Shown piece after piece: positions 1 through 10,500 of a stretch of DNA of 52,308 nt. This DNA is from a virus. Below the pieces are notes generated by a model. It saw only the letters and a list, made by a program, of their open reading frames with translations. It was not told where the DNA came from and made no database searches. Each line of letters opens with the position of its first letter. The stretch's first letter is position 1. The translations under genes and the position numbers were made by a program. The stretch lies in IMG/VR virus record IMGVR_UViG_3300043775_002539, positions 1 through 52,308 of that record. One strand, written 5' to 3'.

Positions 1-2
1 AT

Positions 3-251
3 TCTATCATTCACGACCCAAGTATTATGGACACATCGTTCACTGATGGACCTGAAATGTTTAACATTATTATCAAATTAGGGGAACAGACAATTTGTCA
101 TAGAATTTTTGATGGAAAATTTTATCCGCCAAAAGTTCGTTATACTGTCGATGTAAGACCTTTCCTGAAGGAAACTCTTCGAGGATTGACTGACATTTTT
201 TCAGATAAAAAATTAAGTTACAATTATTTGGAACTTGACTTAAGTAAGTAA
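3..251 (+). CDS. C-terminal part of an unrecognised protein (cut by window edge)
   Basis: The reading frame is open from the left edge of the window to the TAA at 249-251, so this is probably the end of a longer gene. An internal Met at 27 could give a 74-residue protein, but the open frame upstream argues for truncation. The visible part has a mixed alpha/beta look (FNIIIKLGE, RIFDGKFYPPKVRY) and ends in LELDLSK. No motif was recognised. It lies 37 nt before the helicase gene on the same strand and may be co-transcribed with it. Function unknown. Confidence 0.55.
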   Translation, partial: SIIHDPSIMDTSFTDGPEMFNIIIKLGEQTICHRIFDGKFYPPKVRYTVDVRPFLKETLRGLTDIFSDKKLSYNYLELDLSK

Positions 252-288
252 GTATTTAATAATACAAGGGTAACTTTTAAAACAATTT

Positions 289-1671
289 ATGAACAAAAAT
301 TTCGATTATTTAGGGAACACATTTCAATTACAATTACTGAATCAGATTATATTAGATAAGGACTTTTCATCTTCAATTATGGATGTTATTGAGCCAATCT
401 ATTTCGACAACAAGTACTTTAAAATCATTTTACAGATGACAAAGGAGTATCACAAGAAATATGAATCTACTCCTAATTTCGATACTCTTGAGCAGATAGT
501 TAAGTCTGAAATCTCCCAAGAGATGGTTGCCAAGATTGTTTTGGACACATTAACTCAAGTTAAAGAGGCTCCATTTGAAGGAACCACTTTCGTTCAGGAG
601 AAGGCCTTGAAGTTCTGTAAACAACAAGAACTTCAAAAGGCGATGGACAAAGCTCAAAAGATTATTACTCAAGGGGATTTCGAATCTTACGATAAGGTAG
701 AAGGACTTGTAAGAGAGGCGTTACAGGTTGGGGAGATAGATAAAGGTCAAACGGATATCTTCGCTAATTTAGACACCGTACTTGATGAGGACTATCGTCA
801 CCCAATTCCAATGGGAATTAAGGGGATTGATAAATTACTTAAAGGTGGATTAGCTAAAGGTGAAATTGGAGTAATATTAGCACCAACCGGTGTTGGTAAA
901 ACAACTATCTTATCTAAAATTTCAAATACCGCGTTTAATCTTGGGTACAATGTTCTTCAAATATTTTTTGAGGATAATCCAAAGATTATTCAAAGAAAAC
1001 ACTTCACAATGTGGACTGGTATTGAACCGGATAATTTGGTTCAAAATAAAGAAGAGGTAATGAGTAAAATTACTGAGATTAAAGAGACAATGCAAAATCG
1101 ATTGGTTTTGAAAAAGTTAGCATCGGACACGATGACTATGAGTCAAATTAAGAATCAGGTTAGAAAGATGATTGCGGATGGTGTTAAACTTGATATGGTT
1201 TTATTAGACTATATTGATTGTGTATTACCGGAATCAAGTAGTAAAGATGAATGGAAAGCTGAAGGGTCTGTAATGAGAGGGTTTGAGGCGATGTGTCATG
1301 AACTTGATTTAGTTGGTTGGACGGCAACACAAGGTAACAGAGCTTCAATTTCATCAGAAGTTGTAACTACAGACCAGATGGGTGGGTCAATTAAAAAGGC
1401 ACAAGTTGGTCACGTAATTATTTCCGTGGCTAAAACATTACAACAAAAAGAAATGGGTCTTGCAACTATTGCGATTACTAAAAGTCGTTTAGGCCAGGAT
1501 GGGGTTGTTTTTGAGAATTGTAAATTCAATAATGAATTACTTGAGATTGATACTGAAAGTTCAGTAACATTCTTAGGATTCGAGGAACAACAAGAAGATA
1601 GAAAAAGAGATAGGGTTAAAGAACTATTAGAAAAAAGAAAACAAAGAGAACAGAGTCAACAACAAATTTAA
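289..1671 (+). CDS. Replicative DNA helicase, DnaB/T4 gp41-like
   Basis: A 460-residue ATP-dependent replicative helicase that would unwind DNA 5'->3' at the phage fork with the primase at 49024. The N-terminal ~150 residues are helical, like the DnaB/gp41 primase-interaction region. The RecA-like C-terminal domain begins near residue 175 (IPMGIKGIDKLLKGGL). The Walker A motif is APTGVGKTT with K204 and T205. The Walker B motif is MVLLDYID with D307, matching the DnaB signature (LVVIDYLQ type). A glutamine-containing TATQGNR follows near residues 346-352. Length is close to T4 gp41 (475 aa). The C-terminal tail is highly charged and Gln-rich. The start follows an A/T-rich leader with no Shine-Dalgarno. 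The family is clear. Orthology to gp41 is inferred from the other T4-type genes in the window. Confidence 0.93.
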   Translation: MNKNFDYLGNTFQLQLLNQIILDKDFSSSIMDVIEPIYFDNKYFKIILQMTKEYHKKYESTPNFDTLEQIVKSEISQEMVAKIVLDTLTQVKEAPFEGTTFVQEKALKFCKQQELQKAMDKAQKIITQGDFESYDKVEGLVREALQVGEIDKGQTDIFANLDTVLDEDYRHPIPMGIKGIDKLLKGGLAKGEIGVILAPTGVGKTTILSKISNTAFNLGYNVLQIFFEDNPKIIQRKHFTMWTGIEPDNLVQNKEEVMSKITEIKETMQNRLVLKKLASDTMTMSQIKNQVRKMIADGVKLDMVLLDYIDCVLPESSSKDEWKAEGSVMRGFEAMCHELDLVGWTATQGNRASISSEVVTTDQMGGSIKKAQVGHVIISVAKTLQQKEMGLATIAITKSRLGQDGVVFENCKFNNELLEIDTESSVTFLGFEEQQEDRKRDRVKELLEKRKQREQSQQQI

Positions 1672-1679
1672 TTTAAAAC

Positions 1680-2630
1680 ATGAAGGAAAAAATTTTAGAA
1701 CCAAATAATGACAGATTTGTCATATTCCCTATCGAACATAATGATATATGGGAATTTTATAAACAACATCAAGCGGCGTTTTGGACCGCGGAAGAAGTGG
1801 ATTTATCTAACGATATTAGAGATTGGGAAAATCTATCTGATAATGAGAGATACTTCCTTAAAAATATATTGGCGTTTTTTGCTGCGTCTGATGGTATTGT
1901 AAATGAGAACTTAGCCGAGAATTTCTTAAAAGAGGTTCAGTACGCTGAAGCGAAGTTCTTTTACGGATTCCAAATTATGATGGAGAACATCCATTCGTTA
2001 ATGTATTCATTATTAATTGATACCTATGTGTCTGATGATAAAGAAAAAGACGAATGTTTCCACGCCATTGACCGATTACCGGCTGTTCAAAAGAAAGCGA
2101 AATGGGCTCTTGATTGGATTGAAAACGCTTCCTTCCAAGAAAGATTAGTTGCATTCGCAGCAGTTGAAGGTATATTCTTCTCAGGTTCATTCTGTTCAAT
2201 CTTTTGGATGAAATCAAGAGGAATTATGCAAGGATTATGTAATGCTAACTCATTAATCTTTAAAGATGAGAACTTACATTGTGATTTTGCTATTCATTTG
2301 ATTAATAATCATGTTGAAAACAAACCAAGTGAGAAAAGAATTAAAGAAATATTATTATCTGCATTAGAGATTGAAAAAGAGTTCATTACAGAGTCTTTAC
2401 CTGTATCTTTAATCGGTATGAATTCAAATTTGATGAAACAATATTTGGAATTTGTAACTGATGGGTTATTGGTTAAATTTGGTTGTAAAAAACATTTTAA
2501 TGTTGACCAACCATTTAAATTTATGGAACAAATTGCTGTTGAAACAAAAGGTAACTTTTTTGAATCAAGAACTATGGAGTACCAAAAAGCTAAATTAGGT
2601 GAGTCGTTAACATTCACGGATGAGTTCTAA
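1680..2630 (+). CDS. nrdB: Ribonucleoside-diphosphate reductase small subunit (class Ia)
   Basis: A 316-residue beta subunit holding the di-iron/tyrosyl-radical cofactor of class Ia RNR, which makes dNDPs in the cytoplasm. All six metal ligands are visible with family spacing: D71, E102 and H105 (ENIH), E163 (AAVEG), E197 and H200 (DENLH). The radical tyrosine is Y109, four residues after H105. The 31-residue D-to-E gap and the 34-residue gap between E163 and E197 match E. coli NrdB. The C-terminus, SLTFTDEF, is the Phe-ending acidic tail that docks into NrdA. The gene starts 8 nt after the helicase stop and is followed 10 nt later by nrdA, so the three probably share a transcript. No truncation or inserted homing endonuclease. 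Confidence 0.97.
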   Translation: MKEKILEPNNDRFVIFPIEHNDIWEFYKQHQAAFWTAEEVDLSNDIRDWENLSDNERYFLKNILAFFAASDGIVNENLAENFLKEVQYAEAKFFYGFQIMMENIHSLMYSLLIDTYVSDDKEKDECFHAIDRLPAVQKKAKWALDWIENASFQERLVAFAAVEGIFFSGSFCSIFWMKSRGIMQGLCNANSLIFKDENLHCDFAIHLINNHVENKPSEKRIKEILLSALEIEKEFITESLPVSLIGMNSNLMKQYLEFVTDGLLVKFGCKKHFNVDQPFKFMEQIAVETKGNFFESRTMEYQKAKLGESLTFTDEF

Positions 2631-2640
2631 TTAAAAACAT

Positions 2641-5067
2641 ATGATGTCATTAAAGATTAAAAAAAGAGGGGGAGATGAAGTTTCATTTAACCCTCAAAAA
2701 ATTTACAATAGAGTTAAACGAGCTGCCAAAGGGTTAAATGTTAATTCAGACGAGATTTTTATTAAAGTAATTACTTCAGTACCAACTGAAGGGTTTATTA
2801 CAACTAAAGAGTTAGATAAATTAGTATACGAAATTGCTGCGTCTTATACAGGTAGTCATCACGACTATTCAAGACTAGCGTCATCTGTTGCTATTTCAGC
2901 ATATCATAAAGAAACTGACGAAAGTTTTTGTAACACAATGCACACCTTACACGTTGATGGTATCATTAATGATAAGTTAATGGAAACTATTGAACTTTAT
3001 GGTCCTGAAAATATTGATTCTGTAATAAATCACGAGAATGATTACAATTTTGATTATTTCGCGTGGAAATCGTTACAAGAAATGTATTTGTTAAAAAATC
3101 CTGAGGGTAAAGTGATTGAAAGACCTCAACATATGTATATGAGAGTTGCTCTATGGGTTACTAAATCATTTGAACAAGCGGTTGAGTATTACCAATCATT
3201 GTCAAATCAACTTATTTCTCCTGCAACACCAATTATGATTAATGCGGGAACTAAGACACCTCAATTAGCGTCTTGTGTGTTGAAATACAATAACGGGGAT
3301 TCAAGAGAAGGTTTATTACAAACATTCAATGATATTTCAACTTATTCATCTGACGCTGCGGGTATTGGATTATGTATGTCAAACATTCGTAGTAAAGAGA
3401 GTCGTATTAATTCATCAGGTGGATTTGCTGGTGGTTTACTAAAATACTTAAAAATTGTTAATGAAGGATTAAGGTTCTTTAATCAACAAGGAAGAAGACC
3501 GGGTAGTGCAGCTATCTACATTGAACCTTGGCATAAAGACATCATTGATTTACTTGAAATTAAAAAGAACACAGGTGCTGAAGAATTAAGAGCAAAAGAT
3601 TTATTTACCTCAATTTGGTTACCGGACAACTTTATGAATGCGGTTAAGAACAACGATGATTGGTATTTGTTCTGTCCTAATGATATTAAAAAGGCGGGGA
3701 TTAAACCATTACAAGAAACTTATGGTGATGAGTATGAATCAAATTATAATAAAGCCGTTGAACTTGGTTTAGGTAAAAAAGTTAAAGCTCAAACAATTTG
3801 GAACAAAATTATTGAATCTCAAGTTGAAACAGGGGTTCCTTATTTATGTTCTAAGGATAGTGCTAACAGAAAAACAAATCATCAAAACATTGGGGTGATT
3901 AAACAATCTAACCTATGTAATGAGATTTACCAATATACTGATGAGAACACCACAGCAATCTGTACATTATCATCAATGGTATTAAAAAACTTTATCATTA
4001 AAGGTGAGTTTGATTTTAAATTACTTTATAGTGAAGTTAGAAAAGTTGTTAGAGCACTTAACAAAGTTGTTGATATTAATAGTTACTCAACTGAACAAGG
4101 TAGAAAAGGTGGGTTGGAACAAAGAGCAATTGCGATTGGAACACAAGGACTTGCTGACGTATTCTTTTTAATGGACTATATCTTCACAACTGAAGAGGCA
4201 AAAAAACTTAATAAACAAATCTTTGAAACTATCTACTTTGCGGCAATTACGGAAAGTATGGAATTATGTAAATCAGGTGAATACAGACCATACGAATTCT
4301 TTAAAGGTTCGCCAATGTCAAAAGGAGAATTCCAATTTGATATGTGGGGATTAGATTACGAAGGGTTAAGTAGAATGTGGGATTGGGATTCACTTAAATT
4401 AGAAGTGTCTAACCACGGGGTTTGTAACTCGTTATTCACGGCTCAGATGCCAGTTGCGTCTTCAGCTAAAATTACAGGTTCATTTGAAATGACTGAACCG
4501 GCTCACTCGGCTTTATTTAATCGTCGTGTAGTTGGTGGGGAAATTTTAATTGTTAACAAATACTTGATTAATGATTTTGAAAAAATTGGTATTTGGTCTG
4601 AAGATTTAAAAAATGAAATCATTATGAATGAAGGTTCGGTTCAAAATATCAACTTTAATAATTATCTTGACCAAGAAGATAAAAATTACAATAAAAAAGT
4701 TAAAAGAATTGAGCATTTAATTCCAAAATACAAAACAATTTGGGAGATATCTCAAAGAGAACTTATTGATATGGCGGCAGACAGAGCACCATTTATTGAC
4801 CAATCACAATCAATGAATATCTATATGTCAGAACCAACATTATCAAAAATTTCATCATCTCACTTTCATTCATGGGGTAAAGGACTGAAAACTCTTTGTT
4901 ATTATGTTAGGACTAAAGCGATATCAACCGGAGCAAAACACTTAGCGGTGGATATTTCAAAAGTTAATCAATCAACAGTTAAACAAGAGAAACCAAAAGT
5001 GAATCTTGTTGAACCTACAACAAAACCAACAGATTCAGAATTTGAATGTTTTGGATGTGGTTCATAA
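2641..5067 (+). CDS. nrdA: Ribonucleoside-diphosphate reductase large subunit (class Ia)
   Basis: An 808-residue catalytic alpha subunit. An N-terminal ATP-cone (about residues 1-95, starting SLKIKKRGGDEVSF) would give allosteric control of overall activity. The catalytic barrel has C212 (LASCVLKY), the N424/C426/E428 active-site loop (SNLCNE), and the second redox cysteine C441 (AICTLSS). The 15-residue gap C426-C441 is like the eukaryotic-type enzyme rather than E. coli. Radical-transfer tyrosines are Y754-Y755 (TLCYYVRT). The tail ends CFGCGS, the CxxC used for re-reduction by thioredoxin or glutaredoxin. Two adjacent ATGs (2641, 2644) are possible starts. A strong terminator follows at 5088, closing the helicase-nrdB-nrdA run. 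The gene appears intact with no intein or intron. Confidence 0.97.
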   Translation: MMSLKIKKRGGDEVSFNPQKIYNRVKRAAKGLNVNSDEIFIKVITSVPTEGFITTKELDKLVYEIAASYTGSHHDYSRLASSVAISAYHKETDESFCNTMHTLHVDGIINDKLMETIELYGPENIDSVINHENDYNFDYFAWKSLQEMYLLKNPEGKVIERPQHMYMRVALWVTKSFEQAVEYYQSLSNQLISPATPIMINAGTKTPQLASCVLKYNNGDSREGLLQTFNDISTYSSDAAGIGLCMSNIRSKESRINSSGGFAGGLLKYLKIVNEGLRFFNQQGRRPGSAAIYIEPWHKDIIDLLEIKKNTGAEELRAKDLFTSIWLPDNFMNAVKNNDDWYLFCPNDIKKAGIKPLQETYGDEYESNYNKAVELGLGKKVKAQTIWNKIIESQVETGVPYLCSKDSANRKTNHQNIGVIKQSNLCNEIYQYTDENTTAICTLSSMVLKNFIIKGEFDFKLLYSEVRKVVRALNKVVDINSYSTEQGRKGGLEQRAIAIGTQGLADVFFLMDYIFTTEEAKKLNKQIFETIYFAAITESMELCKSGEYRPYEFFKGSPMSKGEFQFDMWGLDYEGLSRMWDWDSLKLEVSNHGVCNSLFTAQMPVASSAKITGSFEMTEPAHSALFNRRVVGGEILIVNKYLINDFEKIGIWSEDLKNEIIMNEGSVQNINFNNYLDQEDKNYNKKVKRIEHLIPKYKTIWEISQRELIDMAADRAPFIDQSQSMNIYMSEPTLSKISSSHFHSWGKGLKTLCYYVRTKAISTGAKHLAVDISKVNQSTVKQEKPKVNLVEPTTKPTDSEFECFGCGS

Positions 5068-5087
5068 TAAAATACCAATAATTATAT

Positions 5088-5120
5088 TAATCCCGGCAAT
5101 GTCGGGATTTTTTATTTTTA
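5088..5120 (+). terminator. Rho-independent terminator after nrdA
   Basis: A GC-rich stem (AATCCCG pairing with CGGGATT, with a G-T pair extending it towards a 5-nt loop) is followed directly by a T-rich run (TTTTTTATTTTTA). It lies 20 nt past the nrdA stop and separates the metabolism genes from the structural genes. Confidence 0.88.
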
Positions 5121-5122
5121 GG

Positions 5123-5130
5123 TATTTATA
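5123..5130 (+). promoter_or_regulatory. TATTTATA motif upstream of the baseplate operon (candidate late promoter)
   Basis: GG-TATTTATA lies just after the nrdA terminator and 30 nt before the gp25-like start. The same 8-mer, or a one-base variant, recurs in sense orientation before other structural genes (7549, 16172, 22596, 39195, 45578 and minus-strand 39116). A palindromic TATAATTATA follows at 5148-5157. Promoter function is inferred. Confidence 0.4.
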
Positions 5131-5160
5131 AGAAATAATCATAAGACTATAATTATAGAT

Positions 5161-5631
5161 ATGGCAGACGGAACAACATATGGACTTAATTTCCCTTTCA
5201 GGGATTCATTAAAGGGTGACTATTTACAGTTAACTGAATTTGAAGCTCAAGAAATTAAGGCGGATTTAATTCACTTACTTTTGACTCGAAAAGGTTCAAG
5301 ATATTATTTACCGACATTTGGAACAAGACTTTATGAGTTTTTGTTTGAACCATTTGATGGGTTAACATTTGATGCTATTGAATCTGATATTCGAGATGCT
5401 GTAGGTACTTTTATGCCAAATTTATTATTAAACCAAATTACAATAAGTCCTGCTGACCCTCAAGAAGAAGTTGATTTAGCAACAGGAATGGCGACAATAG
5501 GAACAAGTGAGTCATCTGTTTATCGGTTTCCGGGTAAAGGGACTTCAGAATATACCGCAAAAATAAAAATAGATTACTCGACAAACAATTCAACTTTTGG
5601 ACCGAGTGATTTCGTTATCATTAATATTTAA
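5161..5631 (+). CDS. 25: Baseplate wedge protein, GPW/gp25 family
   Basis: A 156-residue protein of the gp25/GPW family, the conserved baseplate wedge subunit thought to help start sheath assembly in contractile tails. The family core spans about residues 25-95: EIKADLIHLLLTRKGSRY, then LPTFGTRLYEFLFEP, then AIESDIRDAV and a conserved-type PNLLLNQI. This matches the usual pattern of a helix, a T-x-KG-R turn, P-x-FG-x-x-L and an F-E-P. The C-terminal extension (about 100-156) is Ser/Thr-rich beta strand. It opens the structural gene run behind the nrdA terminator, and the gp6-like gene follows after 6 nt, an adjacency typical of T4-type phages. Confidence 0.92.
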   Translation: MADGTTYGLNFPFRDSLKGDYLQLTEFEAQEIKADLIHLLLTRKGSRYYLPTFGTRLYEFLFEPFDGLTFDAIESDIRDAVGTFMPNLLLNQITISPADPQEEVDLATGMATIGTSESSVYRFPGKGTSEYTAKIKIDYSTNNSTFGPSDFVIINI

Positions 5632-5637
5632 TATCAT

Positions 5638-7476
5638 ATGGCAAATCGTAATATATCATATACTACAAGAGATTTTCAAGGAATAAGAACTGAATTATTA
5701 AACTATGTAAGAACTTATTACCCTGAATTAATACAGGATTTCAATGACGCTTCGGTATTCTCGGTGTTTTTAGATTTGAACGCAGCGGTTGCAGATAATT
5801 TACATTATCATATTGATAGAAGTATACAGGAGACGGTACTACAATACGCTCAACAGAGGTCTTCAATTTATAATATTGCAAGAACATATGGATTGAAATT
5901 ACCGGGTCAAAGACCATCGGTATCTTTAGTAGATTTTTCAATTACGGTTCCGGCCTTTGGAGATAAAGAGGATGAAAGATACTTAGGAACATTAACAAGA
6001 GGGTCTCAAGTTGTTGGAGCGGGAATTGTTTTTGAAAACATATATGATATTGATTTTACATCACCATATAATGCTCAAGGGTTTCCAAATAGATTAAAAA
6101 TACCAAATTTTAATGCTAATAACGTTTTAATTAATTATACCATTACTAAACGAGAATTGGTTGTTAATGGTATTACTAAAGTGTTTAAAAGAGTAATTAC
6201 ACCTAATGATGTAAAACCATTCTTTGAATTATTTTTACCTGAAAAAAATGTGTTAGGTATTACAAGTGTATTACTTAAGAGTGGAACTGAATATACTAAT
6301 ATTCCTTCGACCGCAGAATTTTTAGGTGTTGAAAATAAATGGTATGAAGTTGATTCATTAGCTGAAGATAGAGTTTTTATTGAAGACCCAACTAAAGTAT
6401 CGGACCAACCAGGTATTAAAGTTGGTAGATATATTCAAACACAAAATAGATTTATAAGTGAATATACCTCCGAAGGGTTTAAAAAGATGACTTTTGGTGG
6501 TGGAACAAACACAGCTCAAGATGCGTTAGACCAATTTACAACAGTTGGTGCGACAATTGACTTACAAAGATATTCAAACAACTTTTCATTGGGTTCTGCG
6601 TTAATACCTAATTCCACATTATTCGTTCAGTATCGAGTTGGTGGTGGTTTGGCGACAAACTTAGGTACAAATGTGATTAATCAAGTTGGTACTGTTAATT
6701 TCTTTGTAAACGGACCATCTGAGTCAACTAACTCATCTGTTGTTAATTCACTAAGATGTAATAACGTTACTGCCGCGATTGGTGGTGCGGGGACTCCTTC
6801 ATTAGAGGAGATTAGAAATTATGTTTCATTTAATTTCTCAGCTCAAAAAAGAGCAGTAACGGTACAAGATTACGAATCAATTATTAGAAATATGCCATCA
6901 GAGTTTGGTGCACCTGCAAAAGTATCCATAACCGAGAATAATAATAAGATATTAATTCAGTTATTATCGTATGATACTTCAGGTAAATTAACAAGTATTG
7001 TGTCTGATACTTTAAGACAAAATGTTGCAAATTACCTATCCAATTATAGAATGATGAACGATTATATTTCAATATTAACGGCTGATGTTATTGACTTAAG
7101 TATTGATGTTCAGATTGTGTTAGATTCCGCTCAAAATTCAGGACAAGTTATTTCTGATGTAGTTGATAGAATTTCGACTTATCTTAATCCACAAACAAGG
7201 GAATTAGGTCAAAATGTTTATTTATCTGAAATAAGAAGTATTGTTCAAAATCAAAATGGAGTTTTAACTGTTGCTGGTTTAAATGTTTATAATAATGTTG
7301 GAGGACAATATTCTTCTTCCGAAACATCTATGGAATATAGTAATTTGGAAACAAAAGAAATCGCACCGGTTGATGATACAATTTTCGCTCAACCATCTCA
7401 AGTTTATCAAATTAGATATCCTAATAAGGACATTAGGGTGTCGGTTAAAAATTTCCAATCAGTTACCTTTTCATAA
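5638..7476 (+). CDS. 6: Baseplate wedge protein, T4 gp6-like (baseplate J family)
   Basis: A 612-residue protein resembling T4 gp6, which forms the ring of baseplate wedge dimers. The N-terminus is diagnostic: ISYTTRDFQGIRTELLNYV, then PELIQDFNDASVFSVFLDLNAAV and a helix ending in an R-S-I-x-x-x-L-x-Y pattern. A middle beta-rich region (about 90-370) precedes a conserved-type segment near 388-430 (TPSLEEIRNYVSFNFSAQKRA, then VQDYESIIRNMPSEFGAPAK). That is the baseplate_J signature in which a Y-E and a P run mark the wedge domain. The C-terminal ~180 residues are an alternating helix/strand region. It sits directly behind gp25, as expected for a wedge operon. Confidence 0.9.
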   Translation: MANRNISYTTRDFQGIRTELLNYVRTYYPELIQDFNDASVFSVFLDLNAAVADNLHYHIDRSIQETVLQYAQQRSSIYNIARTYGLKLPGQRPSVSLVDFSITVPAFGDKEDERYLGTLTRGSQVVGAGIVFENIYDIDFTSPYNAQGFPNRLKIPNFNANNVLINYTITKRELVVNGITKVFKRVITPNDVKPFFELFLPEKNVLGITSVLLKSGTEYTNIPSTAEFLGVENKWYEVDSLAEDRVFIEDPTKVSDQPGIKVGRYIQTQNRFISEYTSEGFKKMTFGGGTNTAQDALDQFTTVGATIDLQRYSNNFSLGSALIPNSTLFVQYRVGGGLATNLGTNVINQVGTVNFFVNGPSESTNSSVVNSLRCNNVTAAIGGAGTPSLEEIRNYVSFNFSAQKRAVTVQDYESIIRNMPSEFGAPAKVSITENNNKILIQLLSYDTSGKLTSIVSDTLRQNVANYLSNYRMMNDYISILTADVIDLSIDVQIVLDSAQNSGQVISDVVDRISTYLNPQTRELGQNVYLSEIRSIVQNQNGVLTVAGLNVYNNVGGQYSSSETSMEYSNLETKEIAPVDDTIFAQPSQVYQIRYPNKDIRVSVKNFQSVTFS

Positions 7477-7548
7477 CAGGTTTATTTATTACCCAACTAT
7501 CTTATAATTAAAAGTAAGGTGTGTGAATTTTAAAAATAACACATAAAC

Positions 7549-7556
7549 TATTTATT
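7549..7556 (+). promoter_or_regulatory. TATTTATT motif 15 nt before the 1660-aa gene
   Basis: CTATTTATT sits in the 95-nt gap between the gp6-like gene and the large baseplate gene, 15 nt before the ATG at 7572. The spacing matches that at 22596 and 39195 and nearly matches 16172 (16 nt). A second TTTATTTATT occurs at the start of the same gap. Confidence 0.35.
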
Positions 7557-7571
7557 AATTAAAAGAATTGC

Positions 7572-10500
7572 ATGGGTCAGTCTTATAGAATTAAAACCGA
7601 ATTAGGTATCAACAAAACTATTAACGTTGAGTTGGACCAAGACTTTGAGTTTTTAGAAATATTATCACTAAAAATACAACAAGCTGATGTGTACACAAGA
7701 AGTTGTGCGGACTATGGAGTAATTGTTGGTAGGGTTACTGCTAATAACGGATTTGGTATTCCAAATGCTCGAGTTTCGATTTTTATACCAATTACTGATG
7801 TAGATGAATCTAACCCAATAATTTCAAGTATATATCCTTACAAATCACCAACAGATAAGAATGAGGATGGTTATCGTTACAATTTATTACCTTACGAAAA
7901 ATCTTATTCTGTTCATGCCGCAACAGGAACATTACCAACAAGAGATGATGTCTTAACGGATAGTGTTGCAGTACAAATTTACGACAAATATTATCGTTAT
8001 ACCACTAAGACTAATGAAAGTGGTGATTATATGATAATGGGTGTTCCATTAGGGTCTCAGACTTTAGTTATGGATGTTGACTTATCTGACATTGGTGAAT
8101 TTTCTTTAACGCCTCAAGATTTAATTAGAATGGGACTTGCAACTGAAAGTCAAGTTGCTGGTAATACTTTCAGAAGTTCAAACGATTTGACATCTTTACC
8201 TCAAATTATTTCATTAACCAAAACATTATCGGTTTCACCATTATGGGGTGACCCTGAAATATGTCAAATTGCTGTAAATCGTGTTGACTTTGATTTAAGG
8301 GATGAGGCTAATATTGATATACAACCAACATCGGTTTTCATGGGGTCTATTTTCTCTACTACTGATAGAATGAGATTGAGAAGTAATTGTAGACCAAGAG
8401 ACAACATGGGTAACCTTTGTTCAATGATTGCGGGTCCTGGTCAAATATTGGCTATACGACAAACAATACAACAAGATAGTGGAGGTAATCCTATATTAGA
8501 GCAGTACTTATTAGAACAATCAGGGAATGTTATAGATGGTAGTGGAGCTTGGTTAGTTGAATTACCAATGAATTTAGATTATTTCACAACTAATGAGTTT
8601 GGTGAAAAGGTTATATCTAATGACCCTACAATAGGTATACCGACAAAAGGTAAGTATCGATTTAAAGTTAAGTGGCAGCAATCACCGAGTCTTAGTCAAC
8701 AAAATAGAAGAGCTAATTTTTTAATTCCAAATGTTAGAGAATATGGTTGGTCAACTTCCGATAATGACCCAAATTATTCGGGAAATATTACGGTACAAAA
8801 CAAATTAAAAAGTTCTTATTATTTTGGTTTAGATTGGAATGGTTATGCTCCGGGTGGTACGACAGGGTTTACCTCAACAGAAAGAATTCAAAAATTAGAT
8901 GAAATAATTGATTGTCAAGATACATTTTATGAATTTAAATATAACCGAGTTTATACGGTTTCAAATTTAATTGATGAGTATAAAAAAGGTGGAAGGGCAA
9001 ATTTTATTGGAATAAAAGAAGTGGACGATTCTTCTTGTGAATCAACAATCAATAAATTTCCAGTAAATGATGGTTTTAAAAATTTTAATTTGTTTTTCTT
9101 TATATTTTCGATTTTGATGCAAGTACTTCAAATTATTTCGATTCCGTTATTAATTGTTATTCATGTTCTTGCATTTGTTTGGAATACATTAGTTAAGTTT
9201 AAAGATTGGTTTATTGTGTTCATGGGAATATTGATAGGATATTATGGATATATGGCTATTAAAAGACTTATTGAAGCTGGCAAGGCGACAAAAGATGGTG
9301 GTATCTTGGCAGCGGCTTCAGCAGCGGCGTATGCAGGTATTTATACTTCGGGATTAGGTTCTTTCTTTGCTAAGTTGTCAACTACTGCATTTTTAGAAGC
9401 AAAGAATTTAACTGCACAGGCAACAGAATACGGTATTATTGCTGGTAAATTGGCTCTTTTACTTACTGCATTTATTATTATTTTTAATTTATTTAAAGGA
9501 CAACCTATTAGAGGATTTCAATTACCCGTAATTACATATCCTGATTGTATAAGTTGTGAATGTGGTACATCATCTGTTGACGCAGAGACATCAAGTGCAC
9601 CATTAGGTACTTTAATGACTCAATTTTCAAACAACTTTAATTATTATAATAATTTTGTAACACCAATAAATCAATTAAATATTACTACAGACCCAGCAAC
9701 GGTGCAAACTTCTTTTTCAATTGCCATGGGTGGTAATAGTGATGTTAACAATGACAATCAAGTATATAAAGTAATGGAATCACCTGTAACAATTATTACT
9801 AGTGGAAGTGTTACAAATGATTTTTTTGCTTATTCAAATTATTATCCTTTTGGTGAGAGAATTAACAATTTTAATCTTAGACAAAAATATTTCGCCGGTG
9901 TTAATCGTATTAGAGTGTCATTTGACAATAGCGTTAATAGTCACTACGATAATACTTTAGTTATTATTTATGATACTCCAATACAATCCGGAACCCTTTT
10001 AACCTTTGTAGACCCATTAACAACGAAAGATGTTAATGCAACGTATACGGGTAATACTGGTTCGTATAATAGAGGTATTAGTGGTACATCATTAAATAGT
10101 GGAGCGTCAACTTACACTGTAAATTATTGTGACCCAAATAATCAATTAAATAATTTATCGGTAAATTATCAATTAAATACCGGTTCTACTCAACAAAATT
10201 ATAAATATCCTTCAGATGTTGAGTATTTTCAAGTAATAACGGGTATGACTGTCCAAGAAGCGTCTACTATGTGGGACACAACTACTGATGGATTATTACC
10301 AAATATAATGGAATCCGGTACTGTCATATTATATAGTAAGTTAATCGAAGTACCACCAGTATTGTTTAATAATAACCCAGCTATCGTATTACAACCGGGG
10401 TATTCTTATTGGGAACAAGATTCTACACCTTCATATAAAACATCTGATTTATTCGAGGATTTTTCTCAAAGACATATTTTAATACTACAAAGAGGTGTTG

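Noticed and set aside
1975-2617. Minus-strand open frames inside nrdB
   Set aside because: They overlap a gene with all catalytic residues intact on the plus strand. They have no domains and no leader.
9338-9345. TATTTATA inside the 1660-aa gene as a promoter
   Set aside because: It lies mid-gene with no start downstream in frame. An AT-rich 8-mer is expected several times per strand by chance in 52 kb, so intragenic copies are not listed as features.
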